Of a stretch of DNA of 64,000 nucleotides, positions 54,370 to 62,280 are shown piece by piece. The stretch's first letter is position 1. Each line of letters starts with the position of its first letter. A program made the translations under genes and the position numbers. A model generated the notes under the pieces. The model had not been told where the DNA came from. It saw only the letters and a program-made list of their open reading frames with translations, and made no database searches. The stretch spans positions 2,794,501 to 2,858,500 of the forward strand of contig JACKNC010000001.1 in assembly GCA_024235095.1 (NCBI GenBank). The letters are read 5' to 3'. The stretch is from Gammaproteobacteria bacterium. GTDB taxonomy: Bacteria > Pseudomonadota > Gammaproteobacteria > Competibacterales > Competibacteraceae.

Positions 54370-54466
54370 AGTCCCCCCCTTTAGCAAAGGGGGGTGAGGG
54401 GGGATTTTGGCCCCGTCGCTCGTGCGCAATCCCCCCCCAGCCCCCCTTTTCCAAAGGGGGAGGTGA
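54370..54466. repeat. Dispersed C-run/G-run double-hairpin repeat (near-complete unit)
   Basis: CCCCCCCTTTAGCAAAGGGGGG, then TGAGGGGGGATTTTGGCCCCGTCGC, then CCCCCCCCAGCCCCCCTTTTCCAAAGGGGG. It lies between two convergent genes, where the first hairpin could act on either transcript. It is the best unit, with the copy at 56672, for deriving a consensus. Confidence 0.88.
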
Positions 54467-54481
54467 ACGTTTACGAGCCTT

Positions 54482-56215
54482 TTAACCCGAACCGGGCCAG
54501 CGGGCGTGGAGCCGGGCGAGCTGCTCCCAGACCCAGCCGCCGGGAATCTCCCGTCCGCACAGCACATATTCCAGCGTGTTCTCGTTATTTAACGTCAATT
54601 CCAGATCGCCGCGCGCCTCGCGGCAACCCACGAACAATAATTGATCGCCGGCCTGAACCGAGGTATGCCGATGCGGCAACATCACCATTGCGTCATCCTC
54701 ACGCACCAGATAGAGCGCCCGGCATTCGAGTTCCTGAGCGCGGTCACGCGGATTGCGCAGCAAATCGCCCAATGGCGTCGGCGCCTGGGATAATTTCAAC
54801 CATTTCAGTAATGCTGGCGCTTGTGGAGCATCAATGCACACGCTCCACACCGTGGGCGCTTCCCAGCCAAAACGCCCGGTCAACTGGTCCAGCAGGGTGC
54901 TAGCCCAGGATTCGCCCCGCTGCTTGATCTGCCATAAAAACGGGGCCAGCAGCGGCGTTGTGAGAATCGCCAGACACTCGCGGGCGATAATCTGGCTCGG
55001 CACCACGGTAAAATCCGACTCGAAGGCGTCGAACAGCGCTTGATGCGCCTGCAAGTTCTGGCGCAGCACCACGAATAACCGGGCATTCAGCTTTCGGGCA
55101 GTGACCACAATGGACAGATTGTTCACATCATCGTTCGTCGAGGCCACGATGCCAACAGCTTGTTGAATGCCCGCTTCCAACAAGGCCGGTACGCTGCTGC
55201 CATCGCCGCGCACCCAGTGCCGGTGATCGGACTCCAGCGGCGGGTCATGGTCAATGATCGTGATCGGAATATTTTCCTGTTCCAGCGCCGACACCAACAC
55301 CTTGCCAAACCGGCCATAGCCACACAGCACCCAATGGCCGCGCGGCGGATCGCGGTGCGGCTCTACTTTTGTGCCCGGAACTGCCGTCAGCCATTCCAGC
55401 AGGTGATAAGCTGCGGGCGCGTGCAGCGCCAGCGCCAGATAACGGCCAAATTTATCGAAGGGATTAATAATGTGCTGGGTGCCAAAGGACGCCATGTTGG
55501 CGGCGGTTTCCAGCGTTTCGACCCGGCACAGAACCGTCAATTGAGACGCCAGCAATCGGGCGGCGATGGCGATGGCCAAGTTGGCGCTATCGTCATTCGT
55601 CAACGCGATCACGCCCTGGCAGCAGCGGTGCGTCAGACCCGCCAGTTTGAGGATTTCCGGTTGACTGGCGTCAGCCGCCAGCGCCGGGATGTCTGCAGTA
55701 TGACCGTGCAAATCCAGTTGACTGACCCGGCTCTCGCTGACTTCGATGACAATCGCCCGCACCCCGAGTTGATCCAGCGCGCGGCAGAGCAACTGCCCGG
55801 TTTCGCCATAGCCGCAGACCAGGTAAAACGGTTCCCGCATATTCCGCACGGCCCGGCCAAAGCGTTGCAAACGCACTGCATTGCGGAAATTCTGATCCTG
55901 CAACAAGGCCAGCAACGCGCCAATCGAGTAGGCCCAGCCAATGACCGACAGATAAATGCACAGCGTGACCCACATCCGTTGCGCTTCGGAAAAGGCGTTG
56001 GGAATTTCGCCGAAACCGATGGTGGTCGCGGTATAGCTGATGAAATAGAAAGCGTGCAGAAAGTCCATTTGGCTGGGGTTGCCCTCAGCATCCAGACCGG
56101 GAATCAGCGTTAGACCCAGGATCGAAACCGCGTAAATCACGATCAGCGTGATCAGCGGCGCGCGCATCCGCCGCAGCGCCAGAAAGAACGTGCTTTCGTA
56201 GCTTTCGGGGTTCAT
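54482..56215 (-). CDS. Potassium channel protein with two TrkA-N/RCK regions
   Basis: 577 residues. Two membrane helices flank a pore loop with selectivity filter TTIGFGE near residue 66. Two NAD-binding TrkA-N domains follow: VCGYGETGQLLCRAL at about 133 and LCGYGRFGKVLVSALE at about 298. A C-terminal TrkA-C-like region comes last (ALYLVREDDAMVMLPHRHTSVQAGDQLLFVG). It should be a ligand-gated K+ channel in the inner membrane. It overlaps the upstream DUF6394 gene by 4 bp (ATGA), so the two are co-expressed and may form one complex. Confidence 0.86.
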   Translation of the reverse strand: MNPESYESTFFLALRRMRAPLITLIVIYAVSILGLTLIPGLDAEGNPSQMDFLHAFYFISYTATTIGFGEIPNAFSEAQRMWVTLCIYLSVIGWAYSIGALLALLQDQNFRNAVRLQRFGRAVRNMREPFYLVCGYGETGQLLCRALDQLGVRAIVIEVSESRVSQLDLHGHTADIPALAADASQPEILKLAGLTHRCCQGVIALTNDDSANLAIAIAARLLASQLTVLCRVETLETAANMASFGTQHIINPFDKFGRYLALALHAPAAYHLLEWLTAVPGTKVEPHRDPPRGHWVLCGYGRFGKVLVSALEQENIPITIIDHDPPLESDHRHWVRGDGSSVPALLEAGIQQAVGIVASTNDDVNNLSIVVTARKLNARLFVVLRQNLQAHQALFDAFESDFTVVPSQIIARECLAILTTPLLAPFLWQIKQRGESWASTLLDQLTGRFGWEAPTVWSVCIDAPQAPALLKWLKLSQAPTPLGDLLRNPRDRAQELECRALYLVREDDAMVMLPHRHTSVQAGDQLLFVGCREARGDLELTLNNENTLEYVLCGREIPGGWVWEQLARLHARWPGSG

Positions 56216-56601
56216 CGTTTCTGCATGATGGTTTCGGCGATCAGAATGACCATCGACACGACGTTGGCGAACAGCGCGCCGCCGGACAGGGAAACGACCT
56301 TGGCGGTCATCTCGGGGGTAATGCCGGCGCCGGCGCTGGCGACATGCGCGCCATAGCCCCAGACCAGCGCCGCCGCAATCAATTGCAGATCGGCCACCAG
56401 GCTGGTGGAAAGATGAATTGCGCCGATGTGGGTGCGGTCGCCGAATTTCAGCACGGTAGCGATCAAGTTCACCACGATCGCCGCGAACAGTTCATAAACG
56501 TCGTGGTGAATCGGATTGTCCAGATCGCCGATGAAGAAACCAAAGTTCAAAGTGGCGGCGAGGACGATAAAGAAACCGAAGATGACTTTTTCAAGGTTCA
56601 T
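56212..56601 (-). CDS. DUF6394-family small membrane protein
   Basis: 129 residues with three or four membrane helices (VIFGFFIVLAATLNFGFFIG, VYELFAAIVVNLIATVLKF, LIAAALVWGYGAHVASAG, LFANVVSMVILIAETIM). The length and start MNLEKVIFGFFIVLAATLNFGFFIGDL fit what I recall of DUF6394. It is translationally coupled to the K+ channel gene. A subunit or modulator role is an inference from that coupling. ATG 56601 follows AAGGAGG-like DNA (CCTCCTTATG on the plus strand). Confidence 0.75.
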   Translation of the reverse strand: MNLEKVIFGFFIVLAATLNFGFFIGDLDNPIHHDVYELFAAIVVNLIATVLKFGDRTHIGAIHLSTSLVADLQLIAAALVWGYGAHVASAGAGITPEMTAKVVSLSGGALFANVVSMVILIAETIMQKR

Positions 56602-56670
56602 AAGGAGGGTTGCTGGGAAAGTAGAGTGGGCTAATTTTAGCGGGGAAAGCGCTCAGGCGGACGTGACCGT

Positions 56671-57957
56671 TCAATCCCCCCCTTTGGCAAAGGGGGGTGA
56701 GGGGGGATTTTGGCCTCGTTGCCCATGCGGAATCCCCCCCGGCCCCCCTTCTTCAAAGGGGGGAGATGAATTCTTACAAGTGGACAACGATCCCAGCACC
56801 GCCAGCACCTGACGCGGTTCGAGCTTGCCTTTGAAAAAGATCACCGGGCCGGGGATATCGCGGAAATCATCGGCACCAGCGTTCAGCCGCTCCGAGACAG
56901 CGACGATCAGATTCGGCATGGCGGCCCGGCGCAATTTATCCAGCTTGCGGCGCAGATAGTCCGGGTGCCAAAAGCCCATGATCTCAATGTGAATTACGCG
57001 ACCGTCGACATGACGCAAGGCAAAGTCTGGCACAAACACCGTCCCTTTTAAATCCACGATTTCCACTTCCCGCTCCAGGGTCCACGGCGTACCCAGCTTC
57101 TCCCAGCGACGGGCGAAACTCTCTTCCAGCAGACTGTCGTAGGTGGGCGGTGGGGCAGTCAGCGGTTTGAGCGGCGATTGCGAATCCAGCTGGTAACTCA
57201 GTTCCTGGCCATCCCGTTGCAAGACCGCCTCCATTTGCCAGCGGCTAACCCGCAGCAACGCCGGCAGGAACACCGCCATTTGCAAACCATATTTACGGGT
57301 CTGCTTGAACAGGCTGGCGGGGCCGTCCACATAGATTTGGTAACCATCGTCCAGGTTGCCCTCGACCGCGTACATCAGTCCGTGGAATTTGAGATGCTGG
57401 AACAACCGGCGGTATTCACCAGGAACATTGCGGTGGGCAATGAGGCGCAAATAGAGCGCTGAATACAGCAAGCCCTGCGCTTGCGCCAGGTTATAGCGGT
57501 CGATCAACCGTTCTGGAGTGAAGTCCGGCAATGCAGTCAACCGGTGATTCTCTGGCAAATCGGCATACAATGCTTCACGCAGGGTCTCTGCTTCCAGCTG
57601 GTAGCGCGGCGCAACGGCTTCCAGAACCTGTTGCGCCTGGGACTCGCCATAACTGCCCTGTTCAGCGGCTAATGTGAACACTTCACGCCGCAAGGTTTCC
57701 GGTTCCAACTCGCCCGTGGCCAGAGTGAATTCGGCGGCGTTGAGCGCCAAGTGGGCGAAACCGCGCACGATGCGGTAATCAGGCGAGTCGCCTTCCAGCG
57801 CCCGCAACGCAGCCTGCAACTCGCCGCGTGGGCGGTGTTGATGTTCGGCGATCACAGTCAGTACCTGTTCCGCCCAAGGATGTTGATCAGAACGCAGGAA
57901 GCGGGGATAAAGTTGAGCGCCGCGCTTGTAGGAGAAAAGGAGAGGGGTGGGCAACAT
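56671..57957 (-). CDS. DUF790-family (Bax1-like) nuclease-type protein, C-terminus recoded by a repeat
   Basis: About 428 residues. The start MLPTPLLFSYKRGAQLYPRFL and the C-terminal PD-(D/E)XK-like part (WTLEREVEIVDLKGTVFVPDFALRHVDGRVIHIEIMGFW) match the DUF790 family. It includes archaeal Bax1, which partners the helicase XPB. No helicase gene lies next to it here. The last ~37 residues (SSPPFEEGGPGGIPHGQRGQNPPSPPFAKGGD) are read from the dispersed repeat at 56672-56767, and the stop codon is at the repeat edge. ATG 57957 begins the family motif; an upstream TTG adds six residues. Ribosome site is weak. Confidence 0.8.
   Translation of the reverse strand: MLPTPLLFSYKRGAQLYPRFLRSDQHPWAEQVLTVIAEHQHRPRGELQAALRALEGDSPDYRIVRGFAHLALNAAEFTLATGELEPETLRREVFTLAAEQGSYGESQAQQVLEAVAPRYQLEAETLREALYADLPENHRLTALPDFTPERLIDRYNLAQAQGLLYSALYLRLIAHRNVPGEYRRLFQHLKFHGLMYAVEGNLDDGYQIYVDGPASLFKQTRKYGLQMAVFLPALLRVSRWQMEAVLQRDGQELSYQLDSQSPLKPLTAPPPTYDSLLEESFARRWEKLGTPWTLEREVEIVDLKGTVFVPDFALRHVDGRVIHIEIMGFWHPDYLRRKLDKLRRAAMPNLIVAVSERLNAGADDFRDIPGPVIFFKGKLEPRQVLAVLGSLSTCKNSSPPFEEGGPGGIPHGQRGQNPPSPPFAKGGD
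56672..56767. repeat. Dispersed C-run/G-run double-hairpin repeat, read as the C-terminus of the DUF790 gene
   Basis: CCCCCCCTTTGGCAAAGGGGGG, TGAGGGGGGATTTTGGCCTCGTTGCCCATG, CCCCCCCGGCCCCCCTTCTTCAAAGGGGGG. Layout and spacer match the unit at 54370. Translated on the minus strand, it supplies Pro/Gly-rich codons. Confidence 0.88.
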
Positions 57958-58032
57958 TCTCAGGAATCTCGCCAAAATAATGGATTCATTCGCGCACTCG
58001 ACTTACTCCATATCTGGCGTTTCAGTGACTCA

Positions 58033-58911
58033 TTACTCAAGGTACAGGTTGTCCCGGGCGCGTTTGGCTCGCTGGAAGGTGGCGAGAAGAGCGGCGTGGT
58101 CTTCGTTGCGGATCGCAGTAGCCAGCCGCTCCAGATCGGCGCTGAACAACGCAATCATCTCCAATAACTGTTCGCGATTGGCGAAACAAATATCATGCCA
58201 CATTTTTGGATCACTGGAAGCAATGCGGCTGAAATCACGGAATCCGCCAGCGGCATAGCGGAAAATCTCCGCCCGGTCATCCAGCCGCGCCAGGGTGTCG
58301 ACCAGCGTGTAAGCCAGTATATGCGGAAGATGACTGGTGGCGGCTAACACGGCATCGTGATGACGCACCCCCATGTCGATCACTTCTGCGCCGGTCAACT
58401 CCCACATGCGCTGGATGAGACGATGGGCAGCGGACGAGGTCTCCGCCAGCGGAGTCAAAATCACCCGCCGACCCTGGAACAGGGTGGCGAACGAGGCTTC
58501 GACGCCGCTTTGCTCCGTGCCGGCAATCGGATGGCCGGGTACAAAATGCGGTGGAATCGCGCCGTAAACCCGTTCCACATCCGCCAACACGCTGCCCTTG
58601 GCGCTGCCTACATCGGTTACTACGGTATCGGCGGAAAGGCAGGGAACGATCATGCGTAGCACGGGTTCAATCGCGCTCAGCGGCGCCGCGATAACGACTA
58701 CATCTGCGCCTGAGACCGCCTGGGCGGGATCGGTCACATAACGGTCAATGACCCCCAGACGCACGGCGGCCCGCAGATTGTCCTCGCCACGCCCACAGCC
58801 AATGACCTCGCCCACTTCGCCAACGTCCCGCAACGCCCGGGCCAGCGAGCCGCCGATTAGCCCAACGCCGATGAGGCATAGGCGTTGAATCAGGGGTTGC
58901 GCTGTCTTCAT
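58033..58911 (-). CDS. tyrA: Prephenate dehydrogenase
   Basis: NAD(P)-dependent oxidative decarboxylation of prephenate (or arogenate) towards tyrosine. The Rossmann motif is GVGLIGGSLARALRD near residue 12. HPIAGTEQSGVEASFATLF carries the catalytic-His region. VRHHDAVLAATSHLPHILAYTLV and FRDFSRIASSDPKMWHDI are typical. It has 292 residues and no chorismate mutase fusion. The ATG at 58911 begins one base after the hisC stop, so the genes are coupled: an aromatic/histidinol-phosphate aminotransferase followed by TyrA, a common order. Confidence 0.93.
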   Translation of the reverse strand: MKTAQPLIQRLCLIGVGLIGGSLARALRDVGEVGEVIGCGRGEDNLRAAVRLGVIDRYVTDPAQAVSGADVVVIAAPLSAIEPVLRMIVPCLSADTVVTDVGSAKGSVLADVERVYGAIPPHFVPGHPIAGTEQSGVEASFATLFQGRRVILTPLAETSSAAHRLIQRMWELTGAEVIDMGVRHHDAVLAATSHLPHILAYTLVDTLARLDDRAEIFRYAAGGFRDFSRIASSDPKMWHDICFANREQLLEMIALFSADLERLATAIRNEDHAALLATFQRAKRARDNLYLE

Positions 58912-58912
58912 G

Positions 58913-60037
58913 TCAACCCCGCAACACGTCCTGCATGGCCGCAATCAATCGGGCGTTTTCCGCCGCGCTGCCGATGCTGATTCGCAGGTGCTGAGGAAGT
59001 CCATAGTTATCGACAGGACGGACAATCACGCCTCGTTTCAGGAGTTCTACAAATACCTCGCGCCCTGAGCGACCCATATCCACGCACAGAAAATTGCCTG
59101 CTGACGGTAGCCAGTTCAAACCCCATTGCCGACAGGCGCCCTGCACTTGCCGCATCCCGGCGCGGTTGACCGCACGCCCCTGCTCCAGGTGACTGACATC
59201 CTCTAGCGCCGCCGCTGCGGCGACCAGCGCCAGGCTGTTGACATTAAAAGGTTGGCGCACCCGGTTCAGCAAATCAGCGATTGCCGGATGAGAAACAGCA
59301 TAGCCGACCCGCAGTCCCGCCAATCCATAGGCTTTGGAAAAGGTGCGGGTTACAACAAGATTCGGGAAACGGTCCAGCCAGCGCAGGGCGTTGGGACAAT
59401 CGGTTTCCGGCTCGACATATTCAAAATAAGCCTCATCCACGACAACGATCACCGCTGGAGGTATCGCCTCTAGTAACCCCTGCAACTCCGCTGTAGTGAG
59501 CCATGTACCGGTGGGATTGTTGGGATTGGCGATAAACACGACCCGAGTACGCTCATTGACCAGAGCGAGCAGGGCTGCTGGATCGTGACCGCAGGGCATG
59601 GCGTGATTCGGTAAATAGGCTTTGGCGACCCGAGCAGTAGCACCAATGGCCTGGGTGACTAGGGGATAGACCGCGAAGGCGTGTTCGGAAAAGACCGCTT
59701 CATGTTCCGCCGTCAGAAAAGCGCGGGCAATCAGTTCCAGCACATCGTTGGAGCCGTTGCCCAGGGTCAACATGGCCATCGATAGCCCGAGCTTGGCGGA
59801 CAGGGCAGCCTTGAGTTCAAGGCCGTTACCATCGGGATAACGCGCCAAGTTGCCCAACGCATCGTGAATGGCGGTTACCGCACGAGGACTGGGACCCAGC
59901 GGATTTTCGTTGGAGGCCAATTTGACGATGTCGCTAAGACCATACTCCCGGCGTAATTCGCTTTCCGGCTTGCCGGGTTGATAGGGTTGAAGGTTGCGAA
60001 CGCCGGGCGCGGCAAGGACATGGAAATCGCAGGTCAT
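58913..60037 (-). CDS. hisC: Histidinol-phosphate / aromatic aminotransferase
   Basis: PLP-dependent class I/II aminotransferase. The PLP lysine is in TRTFSKAYGLAGLRVGY; NPNNPTG and VVDEAYFEY are present. It has 374 residues. ATG 60037 gives MTCDFHVLAAPGVRNLQPYQPGKPESELRREYG, the family start; a longer frame upstream is not family-like. With tyrA directly downstream it may serve phenylalanine/tyrosine transamination, histidine synthesis, or both. No other his genes are near, which favours the aromatic role. Confidence 0.9.
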   Translation of the reverse strand: MTCDFHVLAAPGVRNLQPYQPGKPESELRREYGLSDIVKLASNENPLGPSPRAVTAIHDALGNLARYPDGNGLELKAALSAKLGLSMAMLTLGNGSNDVLELIARAFLTAEHEAVFSEHAFAVYPLVTQAIGATARVAKAYLPNHAMPCGHDPAALLALVNERTRVVFIANPNNPTGTWLTTAELQGLLEAIPPAVIVVVDEAYFEYVEPETDCPNALRWLDRFPNLVVTRTFSKAYGLAGLRVGYAVSHPAIADLLNRVRQPFNVNSLALVAAAAALEDVSHLEQGRAVNRAGMRQVQGACRQWGLNWLPSAGNFLCVDMGRSGREVFVELLKRGVIVRPVDNYGLPQHLRISIGSAAENARLIAAMQDVLRG

Positions 60038-60171
60038 GATGGGTCGGGATTCCTCTGCAAAAGGGGAGACATGACGGTAAACCCTAGCAGAAAATCCTGA
60101 AGCTTGTGCAAGGAATCGCTTTATCTTCCTTAAAAACCTCCGCCTTGCAAAAGAGGAGACCATGAGAGTGC

Positions 60172-62097
60172 TTACGAGGGATCAAGCCGCGCTGCCGCCT
60201 CGGCAGCGGTGGCGTAGAGATCGGGCTTAAGATTGTGTCGCCGGAGGGCATCCCCGAGTTGGGCGCGCAGGAAAGTGTTGGTGGTGTAGCGGGTCACGCC
60301 CAGGTAGTAGCGCTGCACGACATCGCGCACCATATTCATATAGTCCTGCATTAACTCCGGGGTGATTGAGAAATTGTCGTAGTTGACAATGCCGAACACC
60401 GGTTTGCCGAGCGGTTCCAAACGGCTGGTGATAGCCGCACGAATTCGGGCGATATCTTCATGGCTACGCACGGCCAGACCCTCGAAATTCAGGAAGAACA
60501 GATTCTTGGCCGGGTCATAAGACAGACGTTGATCCAGTGGCCGCGCGACCAGCAACTCGCGCAAACCCATCGGTCCGTCGTTGAAGATGCAGGCATCCAT
60601 GGTCTTAAGTTGCGGACTGATGGCCGGTCGAAACGCCATTTTCGCCAACACGTCCCGCTCCAGATCAAGGCCCGGGGCGATCTCGATCAACTCCGGTCCC
60701 TCTGCGGTCAGCCGGAATACCGCTCGCTCCGTGACATACAACACCGGTTGCTGGCGCTGGCTGGCGACTTCACCGCTGAACGTGCGCTGTTCAACCGTTT
60801 CCACGAACTTCGTGGTTTCCCCCTCGTGGCGTATGCGCAATTGGCTGTTTTCCACAGCCATGTCCAACTTGTCGGCGGTGAATGTTCCAGCGAACACCAC
60901 TTTACGGGCATTCTGGCTAATGTTGATGAAACCACCCGCACCGGCAATGCGTGGACCGAATTTCGAGACATTGAGATTGCCCTGCCGATCAACCTGCGCT
61001 AAACCCAATACGGCGATATCCAGACCGCCGCCATCATAAAAATCAAACTGGTTCGGTTGATCAATAATCGCCTGCACATTGGTGGCGGCCCCGAAATCCA
61101 GCCCGCCGGCAGGAATGCCGCCGACCACGCCCGGCTCGGCGGTCAGAGTCAGCAGGTCGATAATCTTCTCCTCGGCGGCGATGTTGGCCACCCCTTCCGG
61201 CATCCCAATGCCGAGATTAACGATCGCATTCATGGTCAGTTCCAGCGCCGCGCGGCGGGCGATAATCTTGCGCTCGCTCATCGGCATGGCAGGAATCGAG
61301 GCCAGCGGCGCTTTAATTTCACCGGAGAAAGCGGGATTGTAGGGCGTAGCAAAGGTCTGCCAGTGATGTTCCGGCGGGGAAACGACGATGCAATCCACCA
61401 GAATACCCGGCACGCGCACATCCTTAGGTCGCAGAAAACCGCGCTCGGCGACCCGTTCGACCTGGGCGATAACGATGCCGCCAGAATTGTGCGCCGCGGT
61501 TGCAATCGCCAACGATTCCAAGGTCAGCGCTTCCTTTTCCATGGTCAAGTTGCCATCAATGTCAGCGGTGGTGGCGCGAATGATGCCCACATTAATCGGA
61601 AAAGCTTTGTAAAATAGGTATTCCTCGTCGTCGATTATCATCAATCTGACGATATCGTCCTGGGTGCGCGCGTTGAGTTTGCCGCCGCCCAGGCGCGGAT
61701 CGACAAAGGTGCCCAGCCCAACCCGAGTCAGCGTCCCCGGTTTTCCGGCGGCAATATCGCGGAACAGATGGGTGATGACCCCCTGCGGCAGGTTCCAGGC
61801 TTCAATTTTATTGGCCACCGCCAGCACTTGCAGTTTTGGTACGAGGCCCCAGTGGCCGCCGATGATGCGCCTCACCAGCCCTTCGTGACCGAAATGATTC
61901 AGGCCCCGGGTTTTCCCATCGCCCTGACCGGCGGCGTAAACCAGCGTCAAATCGCGTGGTTTATCCAGCACCGGCGCATCCGGACCGGCATCTGGCGCCA
62001 GGAACAGGTCCTCGACCGCGCAGGCGATGTCCTCGGCAAAGCCGGTGCCGACAAAACCGCTGGTGGCCAGGGTATCGCCAGGGCGAATCAGGGTCAC
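60172..62097 (-). CDS. Acyl-CoA:acetate/3-ketoacid CoA-transferase (fused alpha-beta, extended), start codon disrupted
   Basis: Family I CoA-transferase with both halves in one chain, as in propionate CoA-transferase, plus ~110 extra C-terminal residues (641 in all). The alpha half begins IRPGDTLATSGFVGTGFAED. The beta half has the catalytic-Glu motif LTLTAEPGVVGGIPAGGLDFGAA near residue 320. It would move CoA between acyl-CoAs and short acids. Family-like sequence continues upstream of the GTG at 62097 (IAERGKVVSAREAVT) to an ATG at 62166, which has a GAGGAA site but is followed at once by an in-frame TAG. Translation may begin at the GTG, losing 22 residues, or the gene may be damaged. Confidence 0.82.
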   Translation of the reverse strand: MTLIRPGDTLATSGFVGTGFAEDIACAVEDLFLAPDAGPDAPVLDKPRDLTLVYAAGQGDGKTRGLNHFGHEGLVRRIIGGHWGLVPKLQVLAVANKIEAWNLPQGVITHLFRDIAAGKPGTLTRVGLGTFVDPRLGGGKLNARTQDDIVRLMIIDDEEYLFYKAFPINVGIIRATTADIDGNLTMEKEALTLESLAIATAAHNSGGIVIAQVERVAERGFLRPKDVRVPGILVDCIVVSPPEHHWQTFATPYNPAFSGEIKAPLASIPAMPMSERKIIARRAALELTMNAIVNLGIGMPEGVANIAAEEKIIDLLTLTAEPGVVGGIPAGGLDFGAATNVQAIIDQPNQFDFYDGGGLDIAVLGLAQVDRQGNLNVSKFGPRIAGAGGFINISQNARKVVFAGTFTADKLDMAVENSQLRIRHEGETTKFVETVEQRTFSGEVASQRQQPVLYVTERAVFRLTAEGPELIEIAPGLDLERDVLAKMAFRPAISPQLKTMDACIFNDGPMGLRELLVARPLDQRLSYDPAKNLFFLNFEGLAVRSHEDIARIRAAITSRLEPLGKPVFGIVNYDNFSITPELMQDYMNMVRDVVQRYYLGVTRYTTNTFLRAQLGDALRRHNLKPDLYATAAEAAARLDPS

Positions 62098-62280
62098 CGC
62101 CTCGCGCGCGCTGACGACCTTGCCGCGCTCGGCAATTTGCAGTGAGGCAAGCAGAGGATGCTACATGATGATGTTCCTCGTCAGGGTTGGGAGCCGAAAT
62201 CGTTATGATAAGCCCGCCGCGTTGCTGAATTCAGGTAAAATTACTTTCTTTTCCAATAAGACCCCATCCGGCTTTTCACC

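Noticed and set aside
56671..57957. DUF790 gene as part of a Bax1-XPB defence or repair operon
   Set aside because: No helicase gene is next to it; neighbours are a K+ channel pair and tyrA.
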